Origin: Sulfurimonas sp.
GTDB lineage: Bacteria; Campylobacterota; Campylobacteria; Campylobacterales; Sulfurimonadaceae
Direction of reading: 5' to 3'
Assembly (NCBI RefSeq): GCF_023229025.1
Contig: NZ_JALOAA010000006.1
Coordinates: forward strand, 1-64,000
DNA length: 64,000 bases
Position numbers and translations under genes: made by a program. Under the pieces are notes generated by a model. It did not search any database. It was not told the origin of the DNA and saw only the letters and a list, made by a program, of their open reading frames with translations. This document shows, piece after piece, positions 8,726 to 17,808 of this stretch. Position 1 is the stretch's first letter; every line of letters begins with the position of its first letter.

Positions 8726-10318
8726 ATGACAATGATGCCAAACAGAACTAAAATTCTTGAAAAAAGTCTATGCGATTACTACTGGGCTTATTCTGATATC
8801 CTTAGGGATATAGGGATTAATGAATCTACTTATGATCAAAGAATCATGGCTTTTATGGCTTTAAAACTTCTAATTGACAATGACAAGCTTATGTTCACTT
8901 TTGAATATAATAATAATTTTGGCTTGGATCATGCAATATTTGCTAAATATGACTTGGGTGAAACAAAAAAAACTTTTCTAAATATTATAAAAAATATAGA
9001 AAAGCTTGGGCAAAATCTAAATTATTTCACACAAGAGAGCAAATATAATCCAGATACCTCTAAAAATATTTTGACCTATTTAAATCATTTTAAAACATTT
9101 GAACTTGAAAGATACATTCAAGAGCTACCTAATAATTATCTTGAAAATGTACTTGACATTTACACATATAAGGCAAATTTTAGAGACTATCCAAAAGAAC
9201 AGTACAAAGACTTGTATGAAGCTACTATTTCAAGAATGAAAAAACTTAGTGGTGATTTAACAGGGCAACATTTCACTCAAAAATCTATCGTGCATCTTAT
9301 GTGTGAGGTTTCTAAGTTTGAAGCTGAGGGCTATGATAAGCTTGCCATTTACGACCCTACTTGTGGGACGGCTAGTATGCTTATGGAATCAGCACACTAC
9401 TTTTATAATAAAAATAAAATAGAAAATATTGAGGTTTATGGACAAGAGTTACACGGGCAAACTTGGCTTTTAGCAAAAATATTTTTAGAAATAAGTTCTC
9501 TTGATGGAAAATCACAAGGTATTAAAAATACGATAGCTTATGGCAATACCTTAACTAATCCTGCTTTTGCTAATGGAATCAATGGAGATACAAGCTTCGA
9601 CTTCATCATAGCAAACCCACCATTCGGCGTGGATTGGAAGCATAACTATGATGAAATAGTACAAAATATGAACAGCAAAAAAAGTGATTTTTTTGTAGTC
9701 AAAGATGAAAAGAACAAAGTAGTAACTCCTAAAAAATCTGATGGGCAATTTTTGTTTATGCAACACATAATAAATCTGATGAAGTCAGAAAAAAGAAGAA
9801 ACAAACATGCTCATGCAGCGATAATCAGCTCTTCTACGCTTATAAGTACAGGTAGTGCCACAAGCAGTGAAGCAATGATACGAAAAGCTATATTTGGTAC
9901 AGGTTTTGTAAGTGCTGTACTTGAGCAACCAAATGCAATGTTTACTAATACAGATATAAGTTCGCATATATGGTTTTTGGATAGTGATCCAAGCGAAAAA
10001 ATCACAATAGTAAAAGCAGACACAAAAGAGGAAGAGCTTTTTTCACCACATCCTCAAGCAAAAGATAAGATGAAAAATACGTATAGCGTAAAAAATATTC
10101 GCAGACTTGCCACTCTTATCAACAGTAAAAAAGAGTTTAAATATAAATCAAAATTTATAAATTCAAAAGATATATATGAGATAAATATATCAAATGAGAT
10201 AGGTTTCAAAGATGACACGGAAGAGTTAAGCTTTGATGATCTTACAAATGAACTCAATTCTATCATGAAAGAGATGTGTAATGAGTTTCAAAATAATCCA
10301 TTGTTTGGGACAAAATAG
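8726..10318 (+). CDS. hsdM: Type I-like DNA N6-adenine methyltransferase subunit
   Basis: HsdM methylates adenine in the host recognition sequence using S-adenosylmethionine, directed by HsdS. The 530-residue protein has the N-terminal helical region, the LTGQHFTQKSIVHLM lead-in, a SAM-binding motif I with D210 (DPTCGTAS) and the catalytic NPPF at 297-300 (FIIANPPFG). All key motifs are intact. A strong Shine-Dalgarno sequence (AAAGGAG) lies 5 bp upstream of the ATG at 8726. The next gene starts directly after its stop codon (TAGATG). No HsdR is present in the operon. Confidence 0.93.
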   Translation: MTMMPNRTKILEKSLCDYYWAYSDILRDIGINESTYDQRIMAFMALKLLIDNDKLMFTFEYNNNFGLDHAIFAKYDLGETKKTFLNIIKNIEKLGQNLNYFTQESKYNPDTSKNILTYLNHFKTFELERYIQELPNNYLENVLDIYTYKANFRDYPKEQYKDLYEATISRMKKLSGDLTGQHFTQKSIVHLMCEVSKFEAEGYDKLAIYDPTCGTASMLMESAHYFYNKNKIENIEVYGQELHGQTWLLAKIFLEISSLDGKSQGIKNTIAYGNTLTNPAFANGINGDTSFDFIIANPPFGVDWKHNYDEIVQNMNSKKSDFFVVKDEKNKVVTPKKSDGQFLFMQHIINLMKSEKRRNKHAHAAIISSSTLISTGSATSSEAMIRKAIFGTGFVSAVLEQPNAMFTNTDISSHIWFLDSDPSEKITIVKADTKEEELFSPHPQAKDKMKNTYSVKNIRRLATLINSKKEFKYKSKFINSKDIYEINISNEIGFKDDTEELSFDDLTNELNSIMKEMCNEFQNNPLFGTK

Positions 10319-11728
10319 ATGATAGGTACTTTAGATAGTCAGGTTATCGATAAGTATAAAGAGTTTCAAAATAAGTCTGGTGAATATCTTGATTTAGATA
10401 TTGAAAGAGTTGAGTTTAAGAAAATCTCTTTGTCTGATAACACATTTTTTGAAATAAATCCAAAAAAAAGCGAGATAGATATTTCTTTAAAAAACTCAAA
10501 TATAGATGTGTCATTTGTCCCATTAGAGAAAATAGATGCACAAAAAGGCATAATGGACTCTTCTGTAACTAGAAAAATAATTGAAGTTTATAATGGTTAC
10601 ACATATTTTAAAGAGAATGATGTGATTTTTACAAAAGTTACTCCTTCTATGGAAAATGGTAATTTTGCTATTGCTAAAAACTTAACAAATGGAATAGGTT
10701 TTGGCTCAAGTGAATATCATGTTTTTAGATGCAAAAATTTTATACCTGAACTATTGTGGCTATTGTTTAGAGCAGATTTTTTTAGAAAAAGAGCACAAAA
10801 AATAATGCGTGGTGCAGGTGGCTTAAAAAGAGTTCCCGTAGATTTTTTTGATACTCAATATATACCTATCCCGCAAGATTATAGTGAAAAGTATAAATCA
10901 ATTGATATTCAAAGAGCTCTAGTTGCATTTTTAGAATTTTGGAAAATAAATTATACTGATGTTTTTAGAAAAACTATGAATCAACAACAACCTATATTTA
11001 AAAAAATTAAAAATACTTTAGTCCCTGCTACATTTAGGCATGATGATACTTTAGTCAAAAGCTTTAATGAGTTTGCTAAAAGAAGTGGATATGAAATTAA
11101 ATTAGATGAAATAACTTTTGAAAAAATAGATTTTTTTGATATTAAAAAGGCTGATTTATTGTCTCCAAAGAAATTGGAAAAAAATCAAGATTTAATATTA
11201 CAAAATGCAGAAACAAATGGTTTTCCTGTTTATTCTGGTGCTTCTGAGTACCTTTGTAAAGTTAGTGAATTAAATTATCCAGGTAAAATATTCATTCCAA
11301 ATAAAGAAAACCCAGATATTTCATTTGCAAATAACGGTGATGGTTCTGCTGGTAGAAATTTTTTTATTCATTATGATAAGTATTTTATAAATCAAGAAAG
11401 AACTGTAATATCATTTTCTAATGATATTAAATTTTATAGTTTATTTATTCTAAATCAAATTAATAATATGAGAGCCAAATATAATATGAATCGTGAAAAT
11501 CGCCCAACTCCAAAAGATTTACCAAAATTTGGTATTCAAATAGTAGTGCCATTTCATAAAAAAGTTAATTCATTTGAAACACAAAAAATTCTTGTTGAAT
11601 TTTGGAATTGTATTTTTGATGATATATCTAAAAAATTTAACAATTTTGAAAAGATTAGTGATTTAACAGCGAAAATTGATGAAGTACTTTTGCATAAAAC
11701 ATTTAATGAAATATATTGGAGAAAATGA
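10319..11728 (+). CDS. hsdS: Type I-like DNA specificity subunit
   Basis: HsdS supplies sequence recognition to the methyltransferase. The 469-residue product has two half-repeats. Each contains a target-recognition-domain-like region: the first includes IGFGSSEYHVFRC and GAGGLKRVPVDFF and ends in IPIP; the second ends with RPTPKDLPKFGIQIVVP. Each is followed by a helical spacer. The start codon follows the hsdM stop with no gap, so translation is probably coupled. Target recognition domains vary greatly, so the recognised sequence cannot be read from the protein. Confidence 0.85.
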   Translation: MIGTLDSQVIDKYKEFQNKSGEYLDLDIERVEFKKISLSDNTFFEINPKKSEIDISLKNSNIDVSFVPLEKIDAQKGIMDSSVTRKIIEVYNGYTYFKENDVIFTKVTPSMENGNFAIAKNLTNGIGFGSSEYHVFRCKNFIPELLWLLFRADFFRKRAQKIMRGAGGLKRVPVDFFDTQYIPIPQDYSEKYKSIDIQRALVAFLEFWKINYTDVFRKTMNQQQPIFKKIKNTLVPATFRHDDTLVKSFNEFAKRSGYEIKLDEITFEKIDFFDIKKADLLSPKKLEKNQDLILQNAETNGFPVYSGASEYLCKVSELNYPGKIFIPNKENPDISFANNGDGSAGRNFFIHYDKYFINQERTVISFSNDIKFYSLFILNQINNMRAKYNMNRENRPTPKDLPKFGIQIVVPFHKKVNSFETQKILVEFWNCIFDDISKKFNNFEKISDLTAKIDEVLLHKTFNEIYWRK

Positions 11729-13869
11729 TGAGCAAAGAAAGCATTTATAAACAAATAGAAAACTTCAACAATACAAAAGAAAATCCAAATGACCCCAAAC
11801 CCTTAGGTAGTAAATATTTTTATATAGATTCAAAAAAAGCAAGCGAATCAGCATTATTTATTAAAGAGTTAATTCATCTCTCCAAATTAAGTCTAAGTAA
11901 CAGCTTAAATATTATGGATCTTTGCTTTGGAAGTGCTAATTTAACTAGTCATGTAATATTTGATACACCGTTAAATATTGACCATATATATTTGAATGAT
12001 CTTGAAACAAGTGTCACAAATCAAAATATTGACTTAGATTCAAAAATAACTATATTAAATAATGATTTTTTAAATTTTACTCAATTTTTAAGCTATGAGA
12101 AAACGATTGATTTTTTAGTATTTAATCCTACAATTAGCGATACAGAAAGATTTAGAAAAATTTCCATTCAAGATAGTGATAAAATTATTGAGTACAAAAC
12201 AACACTTCCAATTAAAGATGCTTTTGAAGATTATTACAAAACATCAAATTATATAATTAAATCTTTTGCTGTTGATTCTACTTTTAAGCTGATAACCATA
12301 GAATTTGATAATACTACAGATGAACTTACAGATTTACCAAATAGTTTTAATAATTATTCTATTAAATATAAAACAAAAAGAATGAATGATTATAAAGATA
12401 AATCCTCTACTATTACAGAGATAAACAAAACAATTTCTACTGTATTAAAAGATGATGGAGTTGTACTATTTGTTGGTACAGATTCACAAAGAAAAGCAAT
12501 CTTTCAAAATTATAATGTTACATATCGTTATATTAGAAGTGACAATGATGTCTTTATAATGCAAAAAAAAGATATCAAGGTAATAGAATGTTATGAATTA
12601 ATAGACAATAGTTTTGTATTAAATGAAGATTGTCAGGCTACTAAAATTAATGATGCAGCTTCAAATGATAACATCAATGATCTTTTTAAAGAATTAGATG
12701 ACTTAAATACTTCCTCAAGCGTAAAATGTATAAATTTAAATATTAAACAAGCAGATAAAACAATGAAAACAGGCGAAATTGAAAAATTCATGTTTTCAAA
12801 TGCACTAAAAGGCAAATTAACCTTTCCACATAAAAATATTCTTTTAAAAGGTGTTCCCGGAACAGGGAAAAGTAAAACTATTGATAATATTATTTTTGAT
12901 GATGACAAACTAAACATGGGTGAAATACAAAACAATATTCTTCGTATCAATATTCATTCTGCTTCATCAAATAGTGATCTTATGCAAGGTATATCTATAT
13001 CAACAACTGACAATAAACAAAATGTAATATATAAAGAAAAACAGGGGGCTATCTTAAGTCATATTTTTAAAGCTATTTATAAACCAAAACAACCATTTGT
13101 CTTGATACTTGAAGAGATACAAGAAAATAGTTTGAATGAATTAATCGGAGATTTGATTTATCTTATTGAAGATACTAAAAGAACTGCAATCGAGCTAGAT
13201 ATTCCAGATGGCACTGGAATATCTTATGATGAATTATTTAATAAAATAGACCAAAAATTTAAAGAAAACGATAAAACTTTACATCATGTAGAGCTACCAA
13301 GTTTGGTTGAAAACAGCGATACTAATATCAAAATGATTATTCCTAAAAATCTTTTTATTTTTTGTACTTCAAATTATAGAGACGATAAAAAAGTAATTGA
13401 AGATAATCTTTTAAGAAGATTTGATGTGATTGAGATCTATCCAAAAAATAGAAAACAAGTAGGAAAAGATGAAAATGGTGAATACATTTTCAAATCTGAT
13501 GATGTGTCTAAATTTCTTGAAAAATTAAATAACCAAATATTAGAACAATTCAAAAATGAAACTCATCCTGATAGATATATGATAGGTCATGCCAATTGGC
13601 TTGACATACAAGAAGACAGTGAAGATAGTCAAATTGCATTTTACAAAGCACTATTAAAAGTGATTATTGAGTTTAAGGAGATAAGAGAAATAGACTTTGA
13701 TAGTGAGGTAAAGCCTATATTAGAAGAAGTGTTTAGAAAAGATGAAAATATATCAAATCGACTAGAAGGATATTTAAAAATATTTTATAATGATGATAAG
13801 TTGGAACTCAAATCATATAAGAATATTGTAGATATTTTACAGCAAAAAGTTTATAAATCATTTTTTTAA
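11728..13869 (+). CDS. Methyltransferase-like domain fused to McrB-type AAA+ NTPase
   Basis: I place the start at the ATG at 11728, 5 bp after GGAGA; a TTG at 11716 and an ATG at 11725 are alternatives. The roughly 713-residue product has a Rossmann methyltransferase-like N-terminus: a motif-I-like DLCFGSANLT with D64, and NPTI at 133-136 where an active N6A enzyme has (D/N)PP(Y/F). It is therefore likely a pseudo-methyltransferase used for DNA or SAM sensing. The second half is an McrB-like motor with Walker A G375-S382 (GVPGTGKS), a Walker B-like LILEEIQENSLNELIGDL and a CTSNYRDDKKVIEDNLLRRF sensor/arginine-finger segment. It overlaps hsdS by one base and precedes the McrC-like nuclease, its expected partner. 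Confidence 0.85.
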   Translation: MSKESIYKQIENFNNTKENPNDPKPLGSKYFYIDSKKASESALFIKELIHLSKLSLSNSLNIMDLCFGSANLTSHVIFDTPLNIDHIYLNDLETSVTNQNIDLDSKITILNNDFLNFTQFLSYEKTIDFLVFNPTISDTERFRKISIQDSDKIIEYKTTLPIKDAFEDYYKTSNYIIKSFAVDSTFKLITIEFDNTTDELTDLPNSFNNYSIKYKTKRMNDYKDKSSTITEINKTISTVLKDDGVVLFVGTDSQRKAIFQNYNVTYRYIRSDNDVFIMQKKDIKVIECYELIDNSFVLNEDCQATKINDAASNDNINDLFKELDDLNTSSSVKCINLNIKQADKTMKTGEIEKFMFSNALKGKLTFPHKNILLKGVPGTGKSKTIDNIIFDDDKLNMGEIQNNILRINIHSASSNSDLMQGISISTTDNKQNVIYKEKQGAILSHIFKAIYKPKQPFVLILEEIQENSLNELIGDLIYLIEDTKRTAIELDIPDGTGISYDELFNKIDQKFKENDKTLHHVELPSLVENSDTNIKMIIPKNLFIFCTSNYRDDKKVIEDNLLRRFDVIEIYPKNRKQVGKDENGEYIFKSDDVSKFLEKLNNQILEQFKNETHPDRYMIGHANWLDIQEDSEDSQIAFYKALLKVIIEFKEIREIDFDSEVKPILEEVFRKDENISNRLEGYLKIFYNDDKLELKSYKNIVDILQQKVYKSFF

Positions 13870-13880
13870 AATGAGCTTTG

Positions 13881-16082
13881 ATGATGGTAAAAACAATATT
13901 CCTACAAGAAAATGAAAAAAATATCTTTCAAGCTTTAGAAAATCAAGGAATAAATACAAAGGTATTCGAAAATCATTTTGAAAATCTTTTTAACAAGCTG
14001 TATAACAATGAGGTTGGATATTATATTTTCAACCAAAATGATTTCATTTATCGGTTGATAGTTTTACCAAAGACTATCAATAAAAATAGCATTACAAAAG
14101 AGAAAGATTTTGTAAATTATCTACTTCATTACTACAGAGTGAACAATAAATACCAATTTGATAACACAAAGCGAATAGCTGATTCACTTTTAAGTCTTGC
14201 ATTTGACAATATTAACGATGAGTCTAATGCTTCACATTTGCCACTTGACGAATTTGAATTTTACAAATATGAAGCTATCCTCAATAGAATAGAGCATTTT
14301 TTTAAAAATCACAAAAACTATAAAAGAGTAAAAGTTGACTACAAATCACAAGACATTAAACACAAACTACATTTAGCCAATAACATAAAAGAGATTGATA
14401 AAACAAAAATACATCAAATACATACTATAGATATGCTGTATTCCCAAATAGCTACTATTTCATATCATGCACTAAAGTTTTTTAAATCTCACAGGATAAA
14501 CAATATTGATCCAATATATCAAAAAAATTTAGTTTATAATGCAAAAAAAGTACTCAGCTTTATAGCCAACAAATTCACGGTAGATAAAAGTTATAAAATC
14601 ACTCTTTCAAAACTCAATAACCTCAAAATGCTCAAAGTATTTAATGCAAAAACTGAGACTCAACAGCTATTAGTAGATATCAAATCTTTATTTGGTTTTG
14701 AGCAGATGTATCAAGATAATGAAGTGTATGTTAGCAATCGATATGATTTAACTACAACATCATTTTTTATCAATCCTTCAACATTCTATGAATGGTATGT
14801 TTATGAAATTTTAAAAGATTTTGCAGAAAATAAAAAGTATAAAATTTTCTTTGATAAGGACAAAGAGAATAAAACTACAACTAAATATAATTTGGTTTCA
14901 AAAGAGCATGGAGAGGATAAAAAAAGAAGTTCTAATCCTGATTATATATTAATAGATGAAGATAAAAAACTAAAAATTATTTTTGATGCAAAATGGAAAA
15001 ATATTAATGCATTGGCGGATATACAATCTAGTGATTTTTTAAAACTTAAACATGATGCTTCATTGTTAGATGATAATGACTATAGAACAATACCTTATTT
15101 AATTTATCCAAAGTATTTAGGCAGTGAAGATAGTATTAGTATCTCAAAAAATGAAAGTATACATTTTGATTTTGGTATTTTACAAATTGATATGAACTTT
15201 GATAAAGAAAAAAATAGTATAGATTTTAAATATGATTTTGAGAAAATTGAAAAGCAGATTGAAAAAGAAAAATATGAAAAAAATATTCAAGGAAGTTCTG
15301 ATAAGTTAACTAGTGAAATAGATATTCGTAGAAGCGAGTTAATAACTCAACTTTTAAACAGGGAGGGTCTTGAAAACAAAGAAGAAATATTTGGAAAACT
15401 TGATAATACACTTTTAGAATCAGCAACAAAATTAAGTGAAGAAATAGGAGAGAAAATATCTCCAGAAGTTCAAGAAGTGCTTGACCAATATAGTGATATT
15501 TTAGAGGAAGATAGTATAAAGTTTTTAAAATCTTCTTCTTCAATATACAACTATTACGTAGCTAGAAACTTTGAACATTTTGATTATTCTATGCCCGCAA
15601 GTGGTTTATGGAAACTAGTTGAACTTGAGCTTAATACGTCTTTTTCATGGTTTCTAAGAATCAAAAGTAATGTATGTAATAATACTTCTCCTTGGACAAA
15701 TATATCAAACTCAAGACGAAGTATCACTCAAGATTTAGAGAATAGAAAGCAAGTGAAGTTAAATCAATTCGAACACAATAATATAAGTAAACTTCAAGGC
15801 ATAATGCTAGGTGGAATTATTTTGCTTCTTAAAGATGCAAAAACAATTGAGGAGTTTGATGAAATAGAAAATTTGAATAGAGTATTTTTCACATCAGAAT
15901 TAACTGGATTTCTCTCAGAAATTATTAACTTAAGAAATGAACATGCACATATAAAAGCAATGTCATTAGAAAAATTTGATGAACTTTATAAAAAATTATT
16001 TATCAATAATGATTTAACAAAAACAAATATTTACAAACTATTAGAATTTAAAAAATCAACCAAATCTTTTATTACAAAATAA
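13881..16082 (+). CDS. McrC-type PD-(D/E)XK nuclease with HEPN-like C-terminal domain
   Basis: I take the ATG at 13881 as start; TTG 13878 and ATG 13884 are alternatives. The roughly 733-residue product has a long N-terminal part typical of McrB-partner (DUF2357/McrC-like) proteins. A PD-(D/E)XK core follows with D354 (NPDYILI) and D369-A-K371 (IIFDAKWK). After an acidic coiled region (about 440-540), the C-terminal 150 residues carry DYSMPASGLWKLVELELN and R685-N-E-H-A-H690. The latter matches the HEPN ribonuclease motif Rx4H with a polar residue after R. The protein could thus combine a DNA nuclease with an RNase or RNA-binding module. It runs tail to tail into tnsE with an 11-bp overlap. 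Confidence 0.8.
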   Translation: MMVKTIFLQENEKNIFQALENQGINTKVFENHFENLFNKLYNNEVGYYIFNQNDFIYRLIVLPKTINKNSITKEKDFVNYLLHYYRVNNKYQFDNTKRIADSLLSLAFDNINDESNASHLPLDEFEFYKYEAILNRIEHFFKNHKNYKRVKVDYKSQDIKHKLHLANNIKEIDKTKIHQIHTIDMLYSQIATISYHALKFFKSHRINNIDPIYQKNLVYNAKKVLSFIANKFTVDKSYKITLSKLNNLKMLKVFNAKTETQQLLVDIKSLFGFEQMYQDNEVYVSNRYDLTTTSFFINPSTFYEWYVYEILKDFAENKKYKIFFDKDKENKTTTKYNLVSKEHGEDKKRSSNPDYILIDEDKKLKIIFDAKWKNINALADIQSSDFLKLKHDASLLDDNDYRTIPYLIYPKYLGSEDSISISKNESIHFDFGILQIDMNFDKEKNSIDFKYDFEKIEKQIEKEKYEKNIQGSSDKLTSEIDIRRSELITQLLNREGLENKEEIFGKLDNTLLESATKLSEEIGEKISPEVQEVLDQYSDILEEDSIKFLKSSSSIYNYYVARNFEHFDYSMPASGLWKLVELELNTSFSWFLRIKSNVCNNTSPWTNISNSRRSITQDLENRKQVKLNQFEHNNISKLQGIMLGGIILLLKDAKTIEEFDEIENLNRVFFTSELTGFLSEIINLRNEHAHIKAMSLEKFDELYKKLFINNDLTKTNIYKLLEFKKSTKSFITK

Positions 16083-17748
16083 TTTTTTTCAAAACACTCT
16101 CGCACCACCTCTCAATACTATCATCATCAACATCGCCTTTTTTATGCTCTTTTTGCTCAAATAAAAGAGAGTAGTTCTTTGCAACATACTGAGCAAGGTC
16201 TTTATACGGCAAATCCTCTTCAATGTAGTGCTCAATTATATCTCGCATATCATCTTCAGCATACGGTTCTGTATCATCAGATGTAAAAAATATCCAAGTA
16301 GAAGGTCCCCAACTGCTGTCTTGCTCTATCTCCACAATGTATACTGCTTTTTGATCATAAGCAAGCTCTCCAAACAAAAATCTTCTTTGCTTGTTTTCAT
16401 CACCATAAAGTAATGATTTTGCCTTAGTTGACTTTCGTTTTTTATTTTGAATTTTACTAATACTTAACGGTCCGACGAGTTCTGAACCTTCTACAAATGC
16501 AAAAGTCAGTAAAGCCTCATAAAACTGATAAAAATTTTCAAGGTTAAATATCTTTTTCTCGGTATTATTTTCTTCTGGGTCATTTGATATGGCAATTTCA
16601 CCAAGATCTTTATCTCCGTCAGCTGTCGGAGTTTCAAAACTGTTCCCCACCGTTTTTGGAATATTATCAACAAGCAGTTCTGATTCATTCTCTAAATAGA
16701 TAGTTGTTTCATGCATAGGTACTTTGTTTTTATAGTATTCATCTTCGTTTGTGCATATGATATATGTTAAATACTCACTAGATGGTGTGCCCGTATAAAT
16801 CTTATTGCTTCTTTGAGGCTTTTTTCTTTTGAACTTTTTCTTAGGCGGCTTGGGAATATTATATTGCTCAGGACCAATATCTCTAGGGTCTGCTTTGGCA
16901 CTAAACTGTTTATAGTAAAGCTCTTCAAATCCTAGCGCTGAGTTGTCCGAATGTATATTTAGGACCAAGTACTTAGGCTTACCTCTTTCATCATCTCCTA
17001 GGTATATGTATGAAGCGTATATCTCAAAAGGATTTTTAACAGGGAATTGCGCCTTGATTTGTTGATACTCAAAGCTCGCACTTAAAGATTTTTGATTTGA
17101 AATATATTCAAGTCTTGCTCTTGCAAAAGAATTACCTATAAAACGACATAAAAAAGGCAGGTCTTTTTTTCCCGCTTTCTTTTTAATATGCAGCTTTATG
17201 ACAGTTTCTCCTTTGGCATTTTTTTCATTATGGAAACTACCTTCATAATAAAGCTCTCCAAGCGTCTCACTCATAATCGCATGTTTCATAGATGAAGATA
17301 AGAAGTAGAATCTATTTGCTATCGTATAGCACGGTATTATAAGTGTACATTCGTCTTGTATTTCTACATGGGCATATTGTCTCAACAGGTACTTAGTTAC
17401 ATCTTCATAATCTATTATGTTTTTAGCCTCTTCTTCACTAAGAACAGTTGATAAACGCACAAGATTTACATCAATATTTTCATTGACTGTAAACTCTCCT
17501 TTGAGTAAAGTTTTATTCTGACCGACATGCTCACCGTCAGTATATATATGTCCAACTTTATATTTGTATCTCATCATCTCTGGAACAAGAAACCGGGAAA
17601 AGTATCTATTGGTTCTTATGTTTCTAAAAATTGCTTTGTAGTAGTTTGGATGTTCTTTTATATTTATGTCGGTGACTGTGACAAATTCAAATGGTTGATT
17701 GGGGAATTTTGAGAAGAAATCGAGGATTGTTGAATTGTTTTGTGACAA
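16072..17748 (-). CDS. tnsE: TnsE-like target selector, placed at the opposite end
   Basis: TnsE directs Tn7 to replicating DNA such as conjugating plasmids through the sliding clamp and recessed 3' ends. The 558-residue length fits Tn7 TnsE (538). Two blocks match my recollection of the family: IPCYTIANRFYFLSSSMKHA near residue 138-157 and the C-terminal DDSIERWCESVLKK. A low-complexity linker separates the halves. The start is a TTG at 17748 with an AGGAGG ribosome binding site at 17757-17762. In Tn7, tnsE follows tnsD; here it is inverted and 8 kb away. Its promoter must lie in the 59-bp right end, overlapping the TnsB-like sites, so TnsB may repress it. Confidence 0.8.
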   Translation of the reverse strand: MSQNNSTILDFFSKFPNQPFEFVTVTDINIKEHPNYYKAIFRNIRTNRYFSRFLVPEMMRYKYKVGHIYTDGEHVGQNKTLLKGEFTVNENIDVNLVRLSTVLSEEEAKNIIDYEDVTKYLLRQYAHVEIQDECTLIIPCYTIANRFYFLSSSMKHAIMSETLGELYYEGSFHNEKNAKGETVIKLHIKKKAGKKDLPFLCRFIGNSFARARLEYISNQKSLSASFEYQQIKAQFPVKNPFEIYASYIYLGDDERGKPKYLVLNIHSDNSALGFEELYYKQFSAKADPRDIGPEQYNIPKPPKKKFKRKKPQRSNKIYTGTPSSEYLTYIICTNEDEYYKNKVPMHETTIYLENESELLVDNIPKTVGNSFETPTADGDKDLGEIAISNDPEENNTEKKIFNLENFYQFYEALLTFAFVEGSELVGPLSISKIQNKKRKSTKAKSLLYGDENKQRRFLFGELAYDQKAVYIVEIEQDSSWGPSTWIFFTSDDTEPYAEDDMRDIIEHYIEEDLPYKDLAQYVAKNYSLLFEQKEHKKGDVDDDSIERWCESVLKKIIL

Positions 17749-17760
17749 ATCTCAATCCTC

Positions 17761-17807
17761 CTGTAACATTTATTGTTGTTGAGTAACTTTTGTTCTTGTA
17801 AATGACA
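17761..17807 (-). repeat. Right transposon end with two TnsB-like sites
   Basis: The terminal inverted repeat occupies 17792-17807. Two 19-bp motifs on the minus strand lie at 17799-17781 (ACAAGAACAAAAGTTACTC) and 17779-17761 (ACAACAATAAATGTTACAG), 20 bp apart. Both match the left-end motif. The spacing of about two helical turns puts both sites on one face of the DNA. Confidence 0.85.
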
Positions 17808-17808
17808 T

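Larger units (their letters stand above)
117..17807. mobile_element. Tn7-like transposon with TnsABC, TniQ, TnsE and defence cargo
   Basis: The element is bounded by a perfect 16-bp inverted repeat that begins TGT and ends ACA, as in the Tn7 family. It encodes a TnsA endonuclease, a DD35E transposase (TnsB), a TnsC ATPase, a TniQ-family target selector and a TnsE-like protein. TnsE is not beside the other tns genes but at the opposite end in inverted orientation, so all cargo except one two-gene module lies between tniQ and tnsE. The five bases outside each end (ttagt on the left, tttat on the right) match at three of five positions, so a clean target duplication is not seen. The inside is visibly more AT-rich than the core genes to the right. 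No cas genes are present, so this is not a CRISPR-associated transposon. Confidence 0.9.

Noticed and set aside
8726..16082. BREX or DISARM system
   Set aside because: No PglZ, BrxC, BrxL, DrmA/DrmB or phospholipase-D gene is present; the motor is McrB-like.
117..17807. CRISPR-associated (CAST) transposon
   Set aside because: There are no Cas genes and no repeat-spacer array anywhere in the element, and TnsE is present as in classic Tn7.
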